In this document: positions 1 through 11,100 of the stretch, piece after piece
Layout: each line of letters opens with the position of its first letter
How positions within the stretch are numbered: the stretch's first letter is position 1
From: Sphingomonadaceae bacterium
GTDB taxonomy: Bacteria > Pseudomonadota > Alphaproteobacteria > Sphingomonadales > Sphingomonadaceae
NCBI GenBank assembly: GCA_009926135.1
Contig: RFPL01000008.1
Coordinates: forward strand, 93,997-157,996
Direction: 5' to 3'
Length of the DNA stretch: 64,000 nt
Position numbers and translations under genes: made by a program
Notes under the pieces: generated by a model
Told to the model about the DNA's origin: nothing
Database searches by the model: none
Seen by the model: the letters and a program-made list of their open reading frames with translations, nothing else

Positions 1-526
1 AGCATCATCGAGACCTGGGTGTACTGGCCGACGGTCATCACCAGGTCCATCTTCTGCTTCTGGGTCAGGAACGACAGCGCTGCCCAGCTTGCGTCGGAAA
101 CGTGGAAATCGCGCGTCAGGTCGTCGGTCGCGCGGAGCATGGCGCGGTCGGCCGCGCTCCACGATGGATCGTCCGGCCCGGCCTTGATCGCCGTGATCTC
201 CGCCTCGGTCAGTCCAGCGTCTAGGCCGATACGGGTGTGCTGGGTGAACTCATAGCCCGAGCCGCAATTGAAGCCGGTGCGCAGGATCACCAGCTCACGC
301 TCCCGCTCGGCCAGGCTGTTGCGGCGCGAGAGGATATAGCCGCCCCAGGCGAGGAAGGCGGTCAGCGCCTTGGGCGCATGGACCATGGTGCGAAAGATGT
401 TGAGCACGGCCCCTTCGGACTTGGTCACATCTCGCGCGGTGCTGGCAAATACTGCCAGCGCCTCACGTTGTTCGTCATCGACCGTTGCCAAGTCGACGGG
501 CTGAACGCGAGGCGCTGACAGCCGCA

Positions 527-527
<1 letters not shown>
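1..527 (-). CDS. carboxymuconolactone decarboxylase family protein (3' end cut by window)
   Basis: About 175 codons are visible; the C-terminus lies beyond the window edge. The translation begins MRLSAPRVQPVDLATVDDEQ and contains LVILRTGFNCGSGYEFTQH, the Cys and His/Glu core of the AhpD/carboxymuconolactone decarboxylase fold, followed by a typical helical C-terminal half. Family members are decarboxylases or peroxidase-like proteins; the exact reaction cannot be inferred. The ATG overlaps the thiolase stop codon by one base (TGATG), so translation is probably coupled and the gene is the third member of a MaoC-thiolase operon. That context suggests a role in degradation of an acyl-CoA or aromatic compound. 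Confidence 0.8.
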
Positions 528-1711
<1,184 letters not shown>

Positions 1712-1762
1712 GGGAAAATCCTTGATTGGTCTGAATGGTGTGACCCCCGGGGAGGGCATTGA

Positions 1763-2212
1763 TCACACGAAGAACAGCGTGATCCATTCGCAGATCAGGG
1801 CGGGCTTGTCCTCGCCTTCGATCTCGATGGTGATCTCGTTGGTCTGCTGCCACTGGCCCGGGCGCTTCTCGACCAGTTCGAGCAGCTTGGTGTGAGCGCG
1901 CACGCGCTTGCCGGCGCGGACCGGCGAGAGGAAGCGGGTCTTGTTGCCGCCATAGTTGACGCCCATCTTGATCCCGTCGACGCGGGCGCCCGAGGTCATG
2001 GCGCCAAGCACCGGCAGCAGCGACAGGGTCAGGAAGCCGTGGGCGATCGTGCCGCCGAACGGGGTGTGCTTGGCCTTTTCCTCGTCGATGTGGATGAACT
2101 GGTGGTCACCGGTGGCATCGGCAAACTTGTTGATGCGGTCCTGGCTCACTTCGAACCAGTCCGACACGCCGATTACTTCGCCAGTCTTGCTCGCGAGTTC
2201 CTGCGGGGTCAT
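1763..2212 (-). CDS. MaoC family (R)-specific enoyl-CoA hydratase-like protein
   Basis: A 149-residue hot-dog fold protein. It shows the MaoC/hydratase-2 signature: FADATGDHQFIHIDEEKA supplies the catalytic Asp and His, followed by GGTIAHGFLTLSLLP. Members hydrate trans-2-enoyl-CoA to (R)-3-hydroxyacyl-CoA, feeding polyhydroxyalkanoate synthesis or beta-oxidation. An AAGGAGAGG ribosome binding site precedes the ATG. It is the first gene of a set with the thiolase 51 bases downstream. Single-domain length matches PhaJ-type and NodN-like proteins; which of these applies is not resolved. Confidence 0.88.
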   Translation of the reverse strand: MTPQELASKTGEVIGVSDWFEVSQDRINKFADATGDHQFIHIDEEKAKHTPFGGTIAHGFLTLSLLPVLGAMTSGARVDGIKMGVNYGGNKTRFLSPVRAGKRVRAHTKLLELVEKRPGQWQQTNEITIEIEGEDKPALICEWITLFFV

Positions 2213-2328
2213 TGCGCCTCTCCTTATGCTGGAAAGGGGTCTTCATGGCCCAAGCGCGGGCCCAGCGCAACGCACCAGCGTCTGCCGCTACGGCAAGGCA
2301 GGGCAAGCTTGCCGGATGCGTGCGCGAA

Positions 2329-3420
2329 TCACTCGGCAGGGACTGCGGAAGGCTGCGCTGCCCAGCGCGGCGGGCGGGCATTGAGCCAGCGCTGCGCCGG
2401 CTTCTCAACCGCGTGATAAAGCACGGCCGAAGCGGCGAAGACCGCCAGCAGGAAGCCCGCCAGCCCCGCCCAGCCAAGCTGGAGCGAGGCATCGACGAAC
2501 AGCAGCTTCCATACGATCCACAGCAGGAAGTGCGCCAGATAGGTCGAATAGCTGATCTCGCCCAGGTAGATCAGCGGGCGGCTGGCCAGCAGCCGGATCA
2601 GCGGCCCCCGCCCCAGCGCGAGCGCCAGCAGGCCGGCCAAGAAGGCGGCCGGGACAAAGGCGGTTTCGGGCAGGCGCAGCGCCAGTCCGATCCCGGCCAC
2701 GCCGAGCGCAGTGGCACCTGCTGCCAGCGCCAGCCCCCGTCGACCGCGCCAGTGCAGCCACAGCAGGCACAGCACATTGCCCAGCGCGAAGCCCGCCAGG
2801 CATCGCCACAGGCCCAGCTGCGGAATCGCATCGCCCAGGTTGAGGTGCCCGGTCAGCGCAAACAGCAGGTGCAGCGCGGCTAGCAAGACCGCCGCCAATG
2901 TCAGCAGAGCGGGTGCAGAAAGCCGCTCCCAGCGCAGCAGGGCCAGCAGCGGGAACAGCAGATAGGCGGCAAATTCGGTACTGATCGACCAGGCCGGGTG
3001 GTTCCAGGTCAGGGCGTCGGTCAGCCCCCAGTTCTGGACCAGCAGCAGGTGGAGCGGCAGTTCGCGCAGCGGATAGCCGGGGGCCGCTCGGCCAGTCGCC
3101 AGCAGCAGGACCACAAAAGCCATGAACGCCGCCAGGATCACCGCATGAAGCGGCCAGACCCGGGCAAACCGCCGCCACAGCAACAGCCGCGCCGCGGCCC
3201 CGCCGCCTTCGCGCAGGCGGTCGGCATAGTTGTACCAGATCACGAAGCCCGACAGGATGAAGAACAGGTCCACGGCCAGATAGCCCCGGCCCAGTCCGGC
3301 GATCGCCTGGGCCGGCAGCAGCGCGGTCAGCGACAGGCGGATATGATAGAGCACCACCAGCCAGGCCGCGATCCCGCGGACCCCGGTCAGGGCATCGAGT
3401 TGACGGGTTGAACCGCTCAT
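2329..3420 (-). CDS. acyltransferase family 3 membrane protein (OafA/YrhL-like)
   Basis: A 363-residue integral membrane acyltransferase, expected to O-acylate a surface glycan or its lipid-linked precursor in the inner membrane. The N-terminus has LDALTGVRGIAAWLVVLYHIR, with the conserved Arg and His of the family, then DLFFILSGFVIWYNYADRL, and about ten hydrophobic segments ending near SYSTYLAHFLLWIVWK. The ATG overlaps the stop codon of the upstream O-ligase gene (ATGA), which fixes the start and implies translational coupling. A longer in-frame extension upstream lacks family similarity and runs antisense-like through the ligase gene. The donor and acceptor are unknown; context points to exosortase-associated polysaccharide or O-glycan modification. 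Confidence 0.88.
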   Translation of the reverse strand: MSGSTRQLDALTGVRGIAAWLVVLYHIRLSLTALLPAQAIAGLGRGYLAVDLFFILSGFVIWYNYADRLREGGGAAARLLLWRRFARVWPLHAVILAAFMAFVVLLLATGRAAPGYPLRELPLHLLLVQNWGLTDALTWNHPAWSISTEFAAYLLFPLLALLRWERLSAPALLTLAAVLLAALHLLFALTGHLNLGDAIPQLGLWRCLAGFALGNVLCLLWLHWRGRRGLALAAGATALGVAGIGLALRLPETAFVPAAFLAGLLALALGRGPLIRLLASRPLIYLGEISYSTYLAHFLLWIVWKLLFVDASLQLGWAGLAGFLLAVFAASAVLYHAVEKPAQRWLNARPPRWAAQPSAVPAE

Positions 3421-4778
3421 GCCGCAGTGACCCGCAGCTGGCTCGCCCCCGGCAGGATCGGGCGCGGGGCCGGAGCGTCGATCCGGCGGCAATAGGACCA
3501 CAGCCCGCACTGCAGGCCGATGATCATGAACATCACCGGCTGGAAGGCGATGCCAATGAACAGCGCGCCGAGGAAATAGACCAGCTGCGACAATTGCAGC
3601 GCATTGGCGAGCGGCGCGATCCAGGCCTGATGCGGGTCCTGGCGGCTCTTCCAGCGGCGGCGCAGGCGTTCCATCTGCCAGACGCCGAGCAGCTGGATCC
3701 AGGCCCACAGGAGGAAGCCCGGATAGCCCTGTTCGCCCAGCATCTCGAAATAGGCCGAGTGATAGGCGCGGCCCTCCTCGACGTGGTATTCGGTGGTCAG
3801 GGTGATGTTGTTGTCAGTCCCCTCGGCCGTGACGGTCGGCACCAGCAGGCGATTGGCGCGATAGGCATCGAAGCCGCCGCCGAACGGATGGTCCTGCACA
3901 TAGTCGAGCGTCCACATCCACACCGCGACCCGGGTAGAGGCCGATTGGTCGGACTGGTGGTTTTCGATCGTGCTCATCCGCTTGGTATAGCTTTCCGGCA
4001 GGAACGGGATCGCCGCGACCACGACCAGCGCCCCAAGACCAAGGTAGAGGAACCGCCGCTTGACCGAGCGCAGCGAAAGGACGCCGAGCAAGGCAATGCA
4101 GAGCAGCCCGGTGCGGGTTTGCGTGCCGACCGGGATCAGCACGGCGGCAAAGGTCAGCGCGGCGGCGAACAGCGTCACCAGCTTGCCGCGCCGGAAGATC
4201 GTGGTGAAGCGGGCCGCCCACCAGATCAGCGGGATGATCGCGACGGCAATGGTGGAGAGGGTCGAGCCTTCATAGATCCCGGCATTGTCGGCCACGAAGG
4301 TCCGCAGCATCCCATAACCGCCGCCGCCAGCCGCGGTCTTGATCCCGCCGGTGATCAGGATCGACCCGACGGTCAGGACGATCACGGTCACCACCGCCTC
4401 GAACCGCAAACGGGTGCGCAGCGTGAGCGGCAGGAAGATCGCGAAGAGCAGCGCCTTCCACACCCACGACCACTTCTCGGCCGCCTCGACCGGAAATTCG
4501 GCGATCGTCGTGGTGAGCCCGCAATAGGCCAGCAGCAGCACGATCAGCGCCTGGCGCAGTGTGAAGCGCATGTCCTTCTTGTCATCCAGCACTAGCCACC
4601 CGCCAAAGGCGAGGACAAAGGCGATCAGCGAGATTGGTAGTGCGGCCAGCAGCGACCAGCTGATCTTCTGGGGCGTGAGGATATCGATGTAGAGATAGGC
4701 CAGCACCCACAGGAACGGCCGGCGCAGCCCGAGCGCCAGGAAGGCCAGGGTGAAGCCGGTGATCGCCAGGTCAAGCAC
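3417..4778 (-). CDS. putative O-glycosylation ligase, exosortase A-associated type
   Basis: A 453-residue polytopic membrane protein of the O-antigen ligase/Wzy superfamily. LAYLYIDILTPQKISW near the start, ADNAGIYEGSTLSTIAVAIIPL in the middle, TQTRTGLL, and the large periplasmic loop with VAVWMWTLDYVQDHPFGGGF match the exosortase-A-associated O-ligase subfamily as I know it. It would transfer a lipid-linked glycan to protein or polymerise it. The start is GTG, overlapping the stop of a small upstream ORF by eight bases. It is translationally coupled to the acyltransferase gene downstream. No exosortase or PEP-CTERM gene is visible in the window, so partners must lie elsewhere. Confidence 0.85.
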   Translation of the reverse strand: MLDLAITGFTLAFLALGLRRPFLWVLAYLYIDILTPQKISWSLLAALPISLIAFVLAFGGWLVLDDKKDMRFTLRQALIVLLLAYCGLTTTIAEFPVEAAEKWSWVWKALLFAIFLPLTLRTRLRFEAVVTVIVLTVGSILITGGIKTAAGGGGYGMLRTFVADNAGIYEGSTLSTIAVAIIPLIWWAARFTTIFRRGKLVTLFAAALTFAAVLIPVGTQTRTGLLCIALLGVLSLRSVKRRFLYLGLGALVVVAAIPFLPESYTKRMSTIENHQSDQSASTRVAVWMWTLDYVQDHPFGGGFDAYRANRLLVPTVTAEGTDNNITLTTEYHVEEGRAYHSAYFEMLGEQGYPGFLLWAWIQLLGVWQMERLRRRWKSRQDPHQAWIAPLANALQLSQLVYFLGALFIGIAFQPVMFMIIGLQCGLWSYCRRIDAPAPRPILPGASQLRVTAA

Positions 4779-4932
4779 GGATGCGCAGCCCCGGACTGGT
4801 CGGTTTGGGTTCGGCCGGTGCCTCGGCTTCCGGCGGAGCCGGGTCCTGATCCAGATCCTCGCGCCACAGCAGGTGCCAGGCTGCCAGGATCAGCAGACCA
4901 TGAGACAGGGCCAGGGCAAAGTAATCGACCAT
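4771..4932 (-). CDS. small single-span membrane protein, 53 aa
   Basis: A 53-residue ORF starting MVDYFALALSHGLLILAAW. It has one hydrophobic helix (residues about 3-22) followed by WREDLDQD and a Pro/Ala/Glu-rich acidic tail. It lies immediately upstream of the O-ligase gene and overlaps its GTG start by eight bases, which is the main support for it being translated. No strong ribosome binding site is seen. No family is recognised. It could be an accessory subunit of the ligase or only a leader ORF for coupling. Its promoter would share the 68 bases that separate it from the divergent glycosyltransferase gene. Confidence 0.6.
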   Translation of the reverse strand: MVDYFALALSHGLLILAAWHLLWREDLDQDPAPPEAEAPAEPKPTSPGLRIRA

Positions 4933-5000
4933 CGTGTCCAGACACTTAGCAGCGGCGAGTTGACGGCGCGTTAAGCCTTGTCCGCTTAGAGGACCGGGCC

Positions 5001-6230
5001 ATGACCCGCGTGCTTCACGTCCTCGATCACTCGCTGCCACTGCACAGCGGCTACACTTTTCGCACCCGCGCGATCTTGACCGCGCAAGCCGCGATAGGGC
5101 TTGAGGTGCGCGGCATCACCGGGCAGCGCCACCTGGCCGAGGGGCCGGACTGCGAGCAAGCCGAGGGGCTGACCTTCCACCGCACGCGCGGCAGTGCCTC
5201 TGGCCCGCCGGGCCTGCGCGAATGGCGCGAAATAAACCTGCTGGCCGATGCAATCGTTGCCCTGGCCGAAGACTGGCGGCCGGACCTGCTCCACGCCCAC
5301 AGCCCCGCGCTTTGCGGCATGGCGGCGCTGCTCGCCGGACAGCGGCTCGGCCTGCCGGTGGTCTATGAAATCCGCGCCTTCTGGGAAGACGCCGCCGTCT
5401 CCAATGGCACCGGCAGCGAAGGCAGCATCAAATACCGGCTGACCCGCGCGCTCGAAAACCACGTGGTCAAGGGCGCCGAACAGGTGGTGACGATCTGCCA
5501 GGGGTTGAAAGACGACCTCGTCAGGCGCGGGGTTCCGCCAGCCAAGATCTCGCTCAGCCCCAACGGGGTCGATCTTGCGATGTTTGGCGCGGCGGCGCAG
5601 CCGGAACCCGAACTGGCCAGCCAGCTGGGCCTGTCCGACGGCCCGGTGATCGGCTTCATTGGCAGCTTCTATGACTATGAGGGGCTTGATGACCTGATCG
5701 CGGCCATGCCGCTCCTGCGGCAGCGTGAACCGGCTGCGCAGCTGCTGCTGGTGGGCGGCGGACCGATGGAGGAAGCCCTGCACCGGCAGGCCAGCGCTTC
5801 TCCGGCAGCTGCGGCGATCCACTTTGCCGGCCGCGTCCCGCACAGCGAAGTGGAGCGGTATTATGCCCTGATCGATGTGCTGGCCTTCCCCCGCAAGCAC
5901 AGCCGCCTGACCGACCTGGTCACCCCCTTGAAGCCGCTTGAAGCCATGGCGCAAGGCCGGCTGGTGGCAGCCTCAGATGTTGGCGGGCACCGCGAATTGA
6001 TCACTGACGGGGTGACCGGCACATTGTTCACGCCGGACGATCCGGCCGCCTGCGCCGCGGCGCTGGCCGACCTGCTCGGCAATCGCCAGGACTGGGACAA
6101 TCGCCGCGCTGCCGGGCGCGTCCATGTTGCCACCCGGCACGACTGGGCGGCAAATATTCTTCGTTATCAAGATGTTTACCAGGCCGCGCTAACTGCTTCT
6201 GAGTTCTACCGTATTCCGGATGTCGCCTGA
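5001..6230 (+). CDS. glycosyltransferase, exosortase A-associated (Daro_2409-like), GT4 type
   Basis: A 409-residue GT-B fold glycosyltransferase. The N-terminus RVLHVLDHSLPLHSGYTFRT is characteristic of the exosortase-A-system glycosyltransferase subfamily. The C-terminal Rossmann domain carries IGFIGSFYDYEGLDDLI, LLVGGGP and the nucleotide-sugar binding EAMAQGRLVAASDVGGHRE. It would add a sugar to a lipid-linked glycan on the cytoplasmic face of the inner membrane. It is divergent from the O-ligase/acyltransferase genes, and together they form a small exopolysaccharide or protein-glycosylation locus. The start gives the family's exact N-terminus. The donor sugar is not predictable from sequence. 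Confidence 0.9.
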   Translation: MTRVLHVLDHSLPLHSGYTFRTRAILTAQAAIGLEVRGITGQRHLAEGPDCEQAEGLTFHRTRGSASGPPGLREWREINLLADAIVALAEDWRPDLLHAHSPALCGMAALLAGQRLGLPVVYEIRAFWEDAAVSNGTGSEGSIKYRLTRALENHVVKGAEQVVTICQGLKDDLVRRGVPPAKISLSPNGVDLAMFGAAAQPEPELASQLGLSDGPVIGFIGSFYDYEGLDDLIAAMPLLRQREPAAQLLLVGGGPMEEALHRQASASPAAAAIHFAGRVPHSEVERYYALIDVLAFPRKHSRLTDLVTPLKPLEAMAQGRLVAASDVGGHRELITDGVTGTLFTPDDPAACAAALADLLGNRQDWDNRRAAGRVHVATRHDWAANILRYQDVYQAALTASEFYRIPDVA

Positions 6231-6276
6231 GGCTTCCGGTTAAGGTTTGGAAAGCATTAGGACGGGATAACGGGGC

Positions 6277-7926
6277 GTGGCCAATACCAAACGCAAGCCG
6301 GCCAAAGGGAAGCCGATCTCCAGCCATCCGCTGTTTCCAGCGGTCGTGGCGCTGTGGTTTGGTGCCTTGTTCGGGTTGGGCAGCCTGGCGATCCGCCCGA
6401 CACTGATCGAAAGCATCGTCCTCAGGACCGGGGTAGACCTGATTGTCCCGGCCGCCGCGCCGCCGCTGGGCGTCACGGCCCGGATCCTGATTGCCCTGAT
6501 CATGGCCTCGCTGGGCGCGGCGATCGGCACTGCCCTGGCCTTGCGGATCAACCGCCCCAAGTCAGTGGCGCGCGAACGCAAGCGCAACGCTGCCAGTCCC
6601 GGGGCCGCCGCTGCCGCGGAAGCGGCCATGTGGCAACAGCGCGACATCTTCACCGATGGGCCGGCCCGCCGCCCGATTTCGGTGAACGAGGAACTGGGCG
6701 AAACGCTCGATGGTTCTGGCCCGCTGGTCAGCCGCCGCCGGCCGCTGGCGGTCGAGCATGAAGATCGCCCGTTCGAACCGCACGACCTGGCGCCCTTGCC
6801 CGGCGGCGCGCCGCAGGTCTTCCATATCGCCGCCACGCGCCTGGCTCCGGTCGGCGAAAGCGCTGGCGCGGCCGAATATCCCGCGCCGCTTGATCTGGGT
6901 GCCTTCCCGGCACCGGCGCCGGCCGAGGCTCAAGCCCACTTTGCGCCGATGCCAATTTCGCCGATGCCAACTTCGCCAATGCCAATTTCGCCAATGATTG
7001 AGCGCGAAGTGCCCGCCGTAACCGAGGCGACCCGCATTTTCGGGATGCCCACGCAAGATGGCCGCGTTCCGGCCGACATCGTGCGCGCTGCCGGCTTCCG
7101 TACTTCCGTGTTCGAGACTGAACCGGTCCAGCCACTTTTTGTCGAGCGCGCCGAAGCACCGGGCGTCACGCCCTTGGCTGCGGACGCCGCGCCCGAACCG
7201 GCTATCGCCGCGACGCACGAACCACTCCCAGCGGCAGGACCGCAGCCCGGCCCGTCCGACCTCGACATGACTGACCTTGCGCGGCGCCTGCAGGAATCGA
7301 TGGCGCGCCGCCGCGCTGCCCGGTCGGCTGAGGTTCCCGCACCGCAGCCCGCGCTGGCCCTGCCGACGGACGCCGCAGCTCCGCTGCCCGTGTCGGATCA
7401 ACCGGCCTTCGCCGCGCCGCCGCCTGTTGCGTCTGCTCCGGCAGTTGAAATCGTGCCGGCCCCGATCCCGATGCCCGCGGCGTTGCGCCCGATTGGCTTC
7501 GATGCGCCAGAGGACGAGGATCATGCCGATCTTTCGGCCCTGATGCCGCGCCACCTGACCATGCCAACGTCTGGGGTGGCCGCGCCCATCGCAGCCGAGC
7601 CGGCCCCCGACGCCGAACCAGAAGCCGCAGCGCCGCATGACGAAGCCTTTGCCTCGCTGCTGACCATCGAGATGCCGCGCCACGAATTCGTCCGTGTCGA
7701 GGAACCGGAACAGCCAGTGGCCACGATCGAACCGGTGGTCATTTTCCCCGGCCAGATGGCAGCAGCTCCGGCCGCGCCGCTGCGCCCGTTCGATGCACCG
7801 GCGGCGGCCATGGCCGGCGCGCCCGTGGCCCAGGCCCAGGCCGTGCCGGTGATCGATCCGGCCGAAGCCGAACTCGCCCTGCGCTCGGCTCTCGCCAATC
7901 TGCAGCGAATCAGCGGCGCGGCCTGA
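6277..7926 (+). CDS. Pro/Ala-rich membrane-anchored protein of unknown function, 549 aa
   Basis: Not recognised beyond general resemblance to sphingomonad hypothetical proteins. The start is GTG. Two hydrophobic segments (about residues 18-40 and 69-90) form a hairpin anchor; the remaining ~455 residues are low-complexity, rich in Pro, Ala and Glu, and predicted disordered. Short conserved-looking islands include MWQQRDIFTDGPARRPISVNEELG, here split across residues near 116, and DMTDLARRLQESMARRRAAR. Residues about 225-239 are encoded by a perfect-length 15-base tandem repeat. It stands alone between the glycosyltransferase gene and gltB. A cytoplasmic scaffold or polysaccharide-chain-length helper is imaginable but unsupported. 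Confidence 0.7.
   Translation: MANTKRKPAKGKPISSHPLFPAVVALWFGALFGLGSLAIRPTLIESIVLRTGVDLIVPAAAPPLGVTARILIALIMASLGAAIGTALALRINRPKSVARERKRNAASPGAAAAAEAAMWQQRDIFTDGPARRPISVNEELGETLDGSGPLVSRRRPLAVEHEDRPFEPHDLAPLPGGAPQVFHIAATRLAPVGESAGAAEYPAPLDLGAFPAPAPAEAQAHFAPMPISPMPTSPMPISPMIEREVPAVTEATRIFGMPTQDGRVPADIVRAAGFRTSVFETEPVQPLFVERAEAPGVTPLAADAAPEPAIAATHEPLPAAGPQPGPSDLDMTDLARRLQESMARRRAARSAEVPAPQPALALPTDAAAPLPVSDQPAFAAPPPVASAPAVEIVPAPIPMPAALRPIGFDAPEDEDHADLSALMPRHLTMPTSGVAAPIAAEPAPDAEPEAAAPHDEAFASLLTIEMPRHEFVRVEEPEQPVATIEPVVIFPGQMAAAPAAPLRPFDAPAAAMAGAPVAQAQAVPVIDPAEAELALRSALANLQRISGAA
6949..6993 (+). repeat. 15-bp tandem repeat, three copies, in frame
   Basis: Three consecutive 15-base units (ATGCCAATTTCGCCG and two close variants) encode Met-Pro-Ile/Thr-Ser-Pro repeats. 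The unit length is a multiple of three, so copy-number change would keep the frame of the surrounding gene. The codons (CCA, ATT, TCG) are AT-richer than neighbouring sequence. Confidence 0.9.
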
Positions 7927-8159
7927 GCCGCCCCGGGCAAGCTTCGCAACCCTATTCACAGCAACGCTTGGGCGCACCCAAGCGATTCTTGCTCTGTTCG
8001 CAGTTGCAAAAACAGCTTCCTGTCGTCATGGAAAATCCTTGCGCAATTTTCACTGCTTTGAGCGGTGGGGAAGCTTGCGCTTAATTGCCGGATTTCCGCC
8101 ATTTGTGCGCTTTTGCGCGCGAATCGTGAAGGTTCGGGTGACGACAGGATGGGTTTTCG

Positions 8160-11100
8160 ATGGGTTATCCGGCGCCGCAGGGCCTCTACGATCCGCGCAA
8201 TGAACATGACGCTTGTGGGGTGGGCTTTGTGGCCCACATCAAGGGCGCCAAAAGCCATGCGATCGTGACCCAGGCGCTCGAGATTCTCAAAAATCTCGAT
8301 CATCGCGGTGCCGTTGGCGCCGATCCCTTGCTGGGCGATGGCGCCGGCATCCTGATCCAGACCCCGGACGCCCTGTTCCGCAAGTGGGCTGACCAGGAAG
8401 GGCTGAAGCTGCCCGCCGCCGGTGACTATGCCGTGGCGATGTGCTTCCTGCCGCAGGACCAGGCCAGCCGCGATTTCATCGTCGGCACCTTCGAAAAGTT
8501 CATTGCCAAGGAAGGCCAGCGGCTGATCGGCTGGCGCGACGTGCCGGTGACCACCGAAGGGCTGGGCAAGACCGTGCGCGAACAGATGCCGGTGATCCGC
8601 CAATGCTTCGTCGCCCGTGGTGAGAACTGCCCGGATCAGGACGCGTTCGAGCGCAAGATCCTGGCAATCCGCAAGCAGACCCAGAACCCGCTGGCAGCCC
8701 TTGCCGAAAAGCACGGGATGCCAGGGATCGCCGATCTCTACATGCCCAGCTTCTCCAGCCGCACGGTGGTCTACAAGGGCCTGTTGCTGGCCACCCAGGT
8801 CGGCAGCTTCTACGATGACCTGCGCGATCCGGCCTGCGTTTCTGCGCTTGGCCTGGTCCACCAGCGCTTCAGCACCAACACCTTCCCCAGCTGGAAGCTG
8901 GCGCACCCCTATCGCTTCATCGCCCACAACGGCGAAATCAACACGGTGCGCGGCAACGTCAACTGGATGAACGCCCGCCGCCGCACGATGGAAAGCGAGC
9001 TGCTGGGCGCGGACCTCGACAAGATGTGGCCGCTGATCCCGCATGGGCAATCGGACACCGCCTGCCTCGACAATGCGCTCGAACTGCTGCTGGCCGGCGG
9101 CTACAGCCTGGCCCATGCGGTGATGATGCTGATCCCCGAGGCTTGGGCCGGCAACCCGCTGATGGATGCCAAGCGCCGCGCCTTCTACGAATACCATGCC
9201 GCGCTGATGGAGCCGTGGGACGGCCCCGCCGCCGTCGCCTTCACCGATGGGCGGCAGATCGGCGCGACGCTGGACCGCAACGGCCTGCGCCCGGCGCGCT
9301 TCCTCGTCACTGACGACGACCTGGTGGTGATGGCCTCCGAAAGCGGCGTCCTGCCGATCAAGGAAGACAATATTGTCCGCAAGTGGCGGCTCCAGCCGGG
9401 CCGCATGCTGCTGATCGATTTCGACCAGGGCCGGATCATCGAGGACGAAGAGCTCAAGGCTTCGCTCGCCGCCGCCGAGCCTTACGAGGACTGGCTGGAA
9501 GCCGCGCAGTACAAGCTCAAGGACCTCGAAGTGGTCGAGCCGGAACTGGCAGCCGTGCCGCAGGAAACCACCACTCTGCTCGATCGCCAGCAGGCCTTCG
9601 GCTATACCCAGGAAGACCTCTCGCGCTTCCTGGAACCGATGGCCCAGAACGCCGACGATCCGCTTGGTTCGATGGGCACGGACACGCCGATCGCGGTGCT
9701 CTCCAGACGGTCGCGCCTGCTCTACGATTACTTCAAGCAGAACTTCGCCCAGGTCACCAACCCGCCGATCGACCCGATCCGCGAGGAACTGGTGATGAGC
9801 CTGGTCAGCATGATCGGCCCGCGCCCCAACCTGCTGGGCATGGAAGCCGGCACGCACAAGCGCCTGGAAGTTGACCAGCCGATCCTGACCAACGCCGAAG
9901 TCGCCAAGATCCGCTCGGTCGAGGCCGCGCTCGATGGCGCCTTCCGCACCGAGACGATCGACACCACCTGGGACGCCGCCAGCGGCCCGGCGGGCCTGGA
10001 AATGGCGATCAAGGAAATGTGCTGGGCGGCGACCGAAGCCGTGCTGCAGGACAAGAACATCCTGATCCTGTCCGACCGTGCCCAGGGGCCGGACCGCATC
10101 CCGATGCCAGCTCTGCTGGCAACGGCAGCAGTCCACCACCACCTCGTCCGCCAGGGCCTGCGCATGCAGACCGGGCTGGTGGTCGAAACCGGCGAAGCGC
10201 GCGAAGTGCACCACTTCTGCGTGCTGGCGGGTTATGGCGCCGAGGCGATCAATCCCTACGTCGCCTTCGAGACGCTGGAAGAGCTGCGCGTCCGCAAGGA
10301 CATGCCGCTCGACGCCAAGACAGTGCAGAAGAACTACATCAAGGCGGTCGGCAAGGGCATCCTGAAGGTGATGTCCAAGATGGGCATCTCGACCTACCAG
10401 TCATACTGCGGCGCACAGATCTTCGACGCGGTCGGCCTGTCGAGCGCGTTCATCGAGAAGTACTTCACCGGCACCGCCACCACGATCGAGGGTATTGGCC
10501 TGGCCGAAGTGGCCGAAGAAACCGTGCGCCGGCACCACGCGGCCTATGGCGACAACCCGATCTACAAGAACATGCTCGACGTGGGCGGGATGTACGGCCT
10601 GCGCCTGCGCGGCGAGGAACACGCCTGGACCGCGCAGAATTGCCGCCCTGCAGCACGCGGTGCGCGGTAATGTCTCGGAAAAGTACCGCGAATTCGCCCA
10701 GACCATCAACGACCAGTCGAGCCGGATGCTGACCATCCGCGGGCTGATGGAGTTCAAGCCGGCCAATCAGCCGCTCGATATCTCCGAAGTCGAACCAGCC
10801 AGTGAAATCGTCAAGCGGTTCGCCACTGGCGCAATGAGCTTCGGCTCGATCAGCCGCGAGGCGCACACCACGCTGGCCATTGCCATGAACCGGATCGGCG
10901 GCAAGTCGAACACCGGCGAAGGCGGCGAGGAGCCGGACCGGTTCAAGCCGCTGGCAAACGGGGATTCGATGCGCTCGGCGATCAAGCAAGTCGCTTCCGG
11001 CCGGTTTGGCGTGACCACCGAATACCTGGTCAATGCCGACGATATCCAGATCAAGATGGCCCAGGGCGCCAAGCCCGGCGAAGGCGGCCAGCTGCCGGGC

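Noticed and set aside
10630..10645. Programmed frameshift in gltB
   Set aside because: No slippery heptamer, stimulatory hairpin or upstream Shine-Dalgarno-like element is seen; an error or mutation is simpler.
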